33,369 nt of DNA from Acidobacteriota bacterium (lineage in GTDB: Bacteria; Acidobacteriota; Vicinamibacteria; Vicinamibacterales; UBA2999): positions 1 to 33,369 of the forward strand of contig JALHON010000019.1 of the NCBI GenBank assembly GCA_022842985.1, given 5' to 3'. The notes below the pieces were generated by a model, which was not told the DNA's origin, ran no database searches, and saw only the letters and a list, made by a program, of their open reading frames with translations. The position numbers and the translations under genes are program-made. Within the stretch, counting starts at the first letter, position 1, and every line of letters begins with the position of its first letter. Shown one piece after another: positions 32,225-33,369 of the stretch.

Positions 32225-33369
32225 TCAGCCCAGATGCCCGGCGCCTTCGATGCCGAGCCGCTTCAGCTTCAGATACAGGCCGCGCCTCGTCAGACCGAGC
32301 GTGCGGGCCGTCTCGGCGATGTTGCCGCCTGACTTCTCCATGGACTCCGCGATGAGGGAACGTTCCACCTCGTCCACGAGGTCCGCCAGTGTCTGACCGG
32401 CCTTGAGGGCGGGCGTGCCGTTCGAGTGGCCGCCGTTCATCCCCTGGGCCTGGGCGGGCGCTTCGGACGTGAGGTCGGGCGAGAGATGCTCGGGCACCAC
32501 GGTGCTGCCGGGCGCGGCGAGGGCGACGGCACGCTGTACCTCGTTGCGGAGCTGGCGCACGTTACCCGGCCACCAGTAGGAGGCAAAGAGGCTCAGCACC
32601 TCCGGACTCAGTCCGACATCGGGCTTGCTCAGCCGGTCCGCGGCCTCGCGCAGGAAGAACGTGGCGAGGTGGGGGATCTCATCGCGGCGCTGCCGCAGCG
32701 GTGGGATGTGGATGCGGATGACGCTCAGCCGGTAGTAGAGGTCCTCGCGGAACTTGCCTTCGCTGACGCGCTGTTCGAGGTCGGCGTTGGTGGCCGCCAG
32801 CACGCGCACGTCGACATGCTGGGGTCGGGTGTCGCCCACTGGCAGAATCTCGCTCTGTTCGAGGAAGCGGAGCAGCTTCGGTTGCACGTCGAAGGGCAGG
32901 TCGCCCACTTCGTCGAGGAAGAGCGTGCCGCCGGCAGCGGCGCGCACGAGACCGGGCTGATCGTTGACCGCGCCGGTGAAGGCGCCGCGCCGGTGTCCGA
33001 AGAGCTGCGAGTCGGCGAGGTCGCGCGTGGTCGTCGTGCAGTTGTAGGGCAGGAAGGTGGCGGCGCTGCGCGGCGAGCCGACGTGAATCGCCCGCGCCAC
33101 CAGTTCCTTGCCCGTGCCGCTTTCGCCGGTGATGAGCACGGTGAGGTCGTTGCCCTGCAGGCGCTGCACCTGTTCCACGACGCGCTGCATCGACGGCGAC
33201 GCGCAGATGAAACCGGTGAGGAGCGGCTCGAGTGGACGTTCGGTGCTCGTGACCCGGGCGCTCACGGGGCGCTCGCGGGCCCCGCAGAGATCGAAGCCCT
33301 GCCGCGCCACCGCCGCCATCATGCGCGTGCGCCGCAGCGCCAGGTCGCTCCACGGCCTGGCCGAGGCCA
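32225..33369 (-). CDS. Sigma-54-dependent transcriptional activator, partial (N-terminus outside window)
   Basis: The AAA+ and DNA-binding parts of an NtrC-type activator. The frame stays open to the right edge of the window, and an ATG at 33322 is probably internal, since a sensory domain is expected before it. Motifs are Walker A GESGTGKE, the sigma-54-contacting RRGAFTGA, Walker B TLFLDEVGDLPF, FREDLYYRLSVI, and WWPGNVRQLRNEVQRAV. A Fis-type helix-turn-helix, GGNIAETARTLGLTRRGLYLKLKRLGI, ends the protein. The signal it senses cannot be seen. Confidence 0.93.
   Translation of the reverse strand, partial: ASARPWSDLALRRTRMMAAVARQGFDLCGARERPVSARVTSTERPLEPLLTGFICASPSMQRVVEQVQRLQGNDLTVLITGESGTGKELVARAIHVGSPRSAATFLPYNCTTTTRDLADSQLFGHRRGAFTGAVNDQPGLVRAAAGGTLFLDEVGDLPFDVQPKLLRFLEQSEILPVGDTRPQHVDVRVLAATNADLEQRVSEGKFREDLYYRLSVIRIHIPPLRQRRDEIPHLATFFLREAADRLSKPDVGLSPEVLSLFASYWWPGNVRQLRNEVQRAVALAAPGSTVVPEHLSPDLTSEAPAQAQGMNGGHSNGTPALKAGQTLADLVDEVERSLIAESMEKSGGNIAETARTLGLTRRGLYLKLKRLGIEGAGHLG

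Overview
This is a very GC-rich (roughly 70%) bacterial chromosome segment with dense, mostly housekeeping genes. The gene mix (ComEC, DUF1844, M13 peptidase, YpfJ-type peptidase, DUF1028, two PilZ proteins, a leucine-degradation operon) and the non-coding repeats next to tRNA genes suggest an Acidobacteriota-like soil or sediment bacterium, perhaps of the Vicinamibacteria type. That placement is inference from gene content only and is not firm. Both window ends cut through genes: comEC lacks its start, and the sigma-54 activator at the right edge lacks its N-terminus.

Layout. 2-3098: 3' part of comEC, convergent with a coupled mazG -> exported VOC-protein pair. 3145-8734: tightly packed plus-strand run with DUF1844, a PhnP-like metallo-hydrolase, ribF, a small unknown protein, cysS, a class III aminotransferase and a YraN nuclease-fold protein; then a GalT-like nucleotidyltransferase. 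9825-12229: accessory-looking stretch with tRNA-Gly(GCC) and tRNA-Cys(GCA), each followed by the same hairpin repeat, then two copies of a ~195-bp hairpin element in opposite orientation around a small ORF and an unknown membrane protein. 12230-14483 (minus): MFS transporter -> pirin. 14688: PilZ protein. 15121-20637 (minus): six-gene operon for leucine/isovalerate degradation (small zinc-ribbon protein, carboxyltransferase, methylglutaconyl-CoA hydratase-like, biotin carboxylase, separate biotin carrier, HMG-CoA lyase), joined by 4-nt overlaps. 20706-23013: NtrC-type response regulator and a YihY/BrkB membrane protein. 22982-25764: a DJ-1/PfpI protein lacking its cysteine, divergent from a YyaL-like thioredoxin-domain protein. 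25765-26532: a ~254-bp palindromic element, tRNA-Leu(UAA) and the third copy of the ~195-bp element. 26533-33369: YpfJ-like peptidase, M13 lipoprotein peptidase, DUF1028 protein, metallo-beta-lactamase-fold hydrolase, second PilZ protein and a partial sigma-54 activator.

No prophage, CRISPR array, transposase or defence system is visible. The unusual content lies mainly in the non-coding DNA: a three-copy ~195-bp hairpin element whose arms keep pairing although their sequence differs between copies, a 63-67-bp repeat that begins at the 3' end of two tRNA genes, and an unrelated ~254-bp palindrome. Several genes also have a -10-like hexamer placed so that the transcript would start within a few bases of the start codon, suggesting short-leader or leaderless mRNAs.
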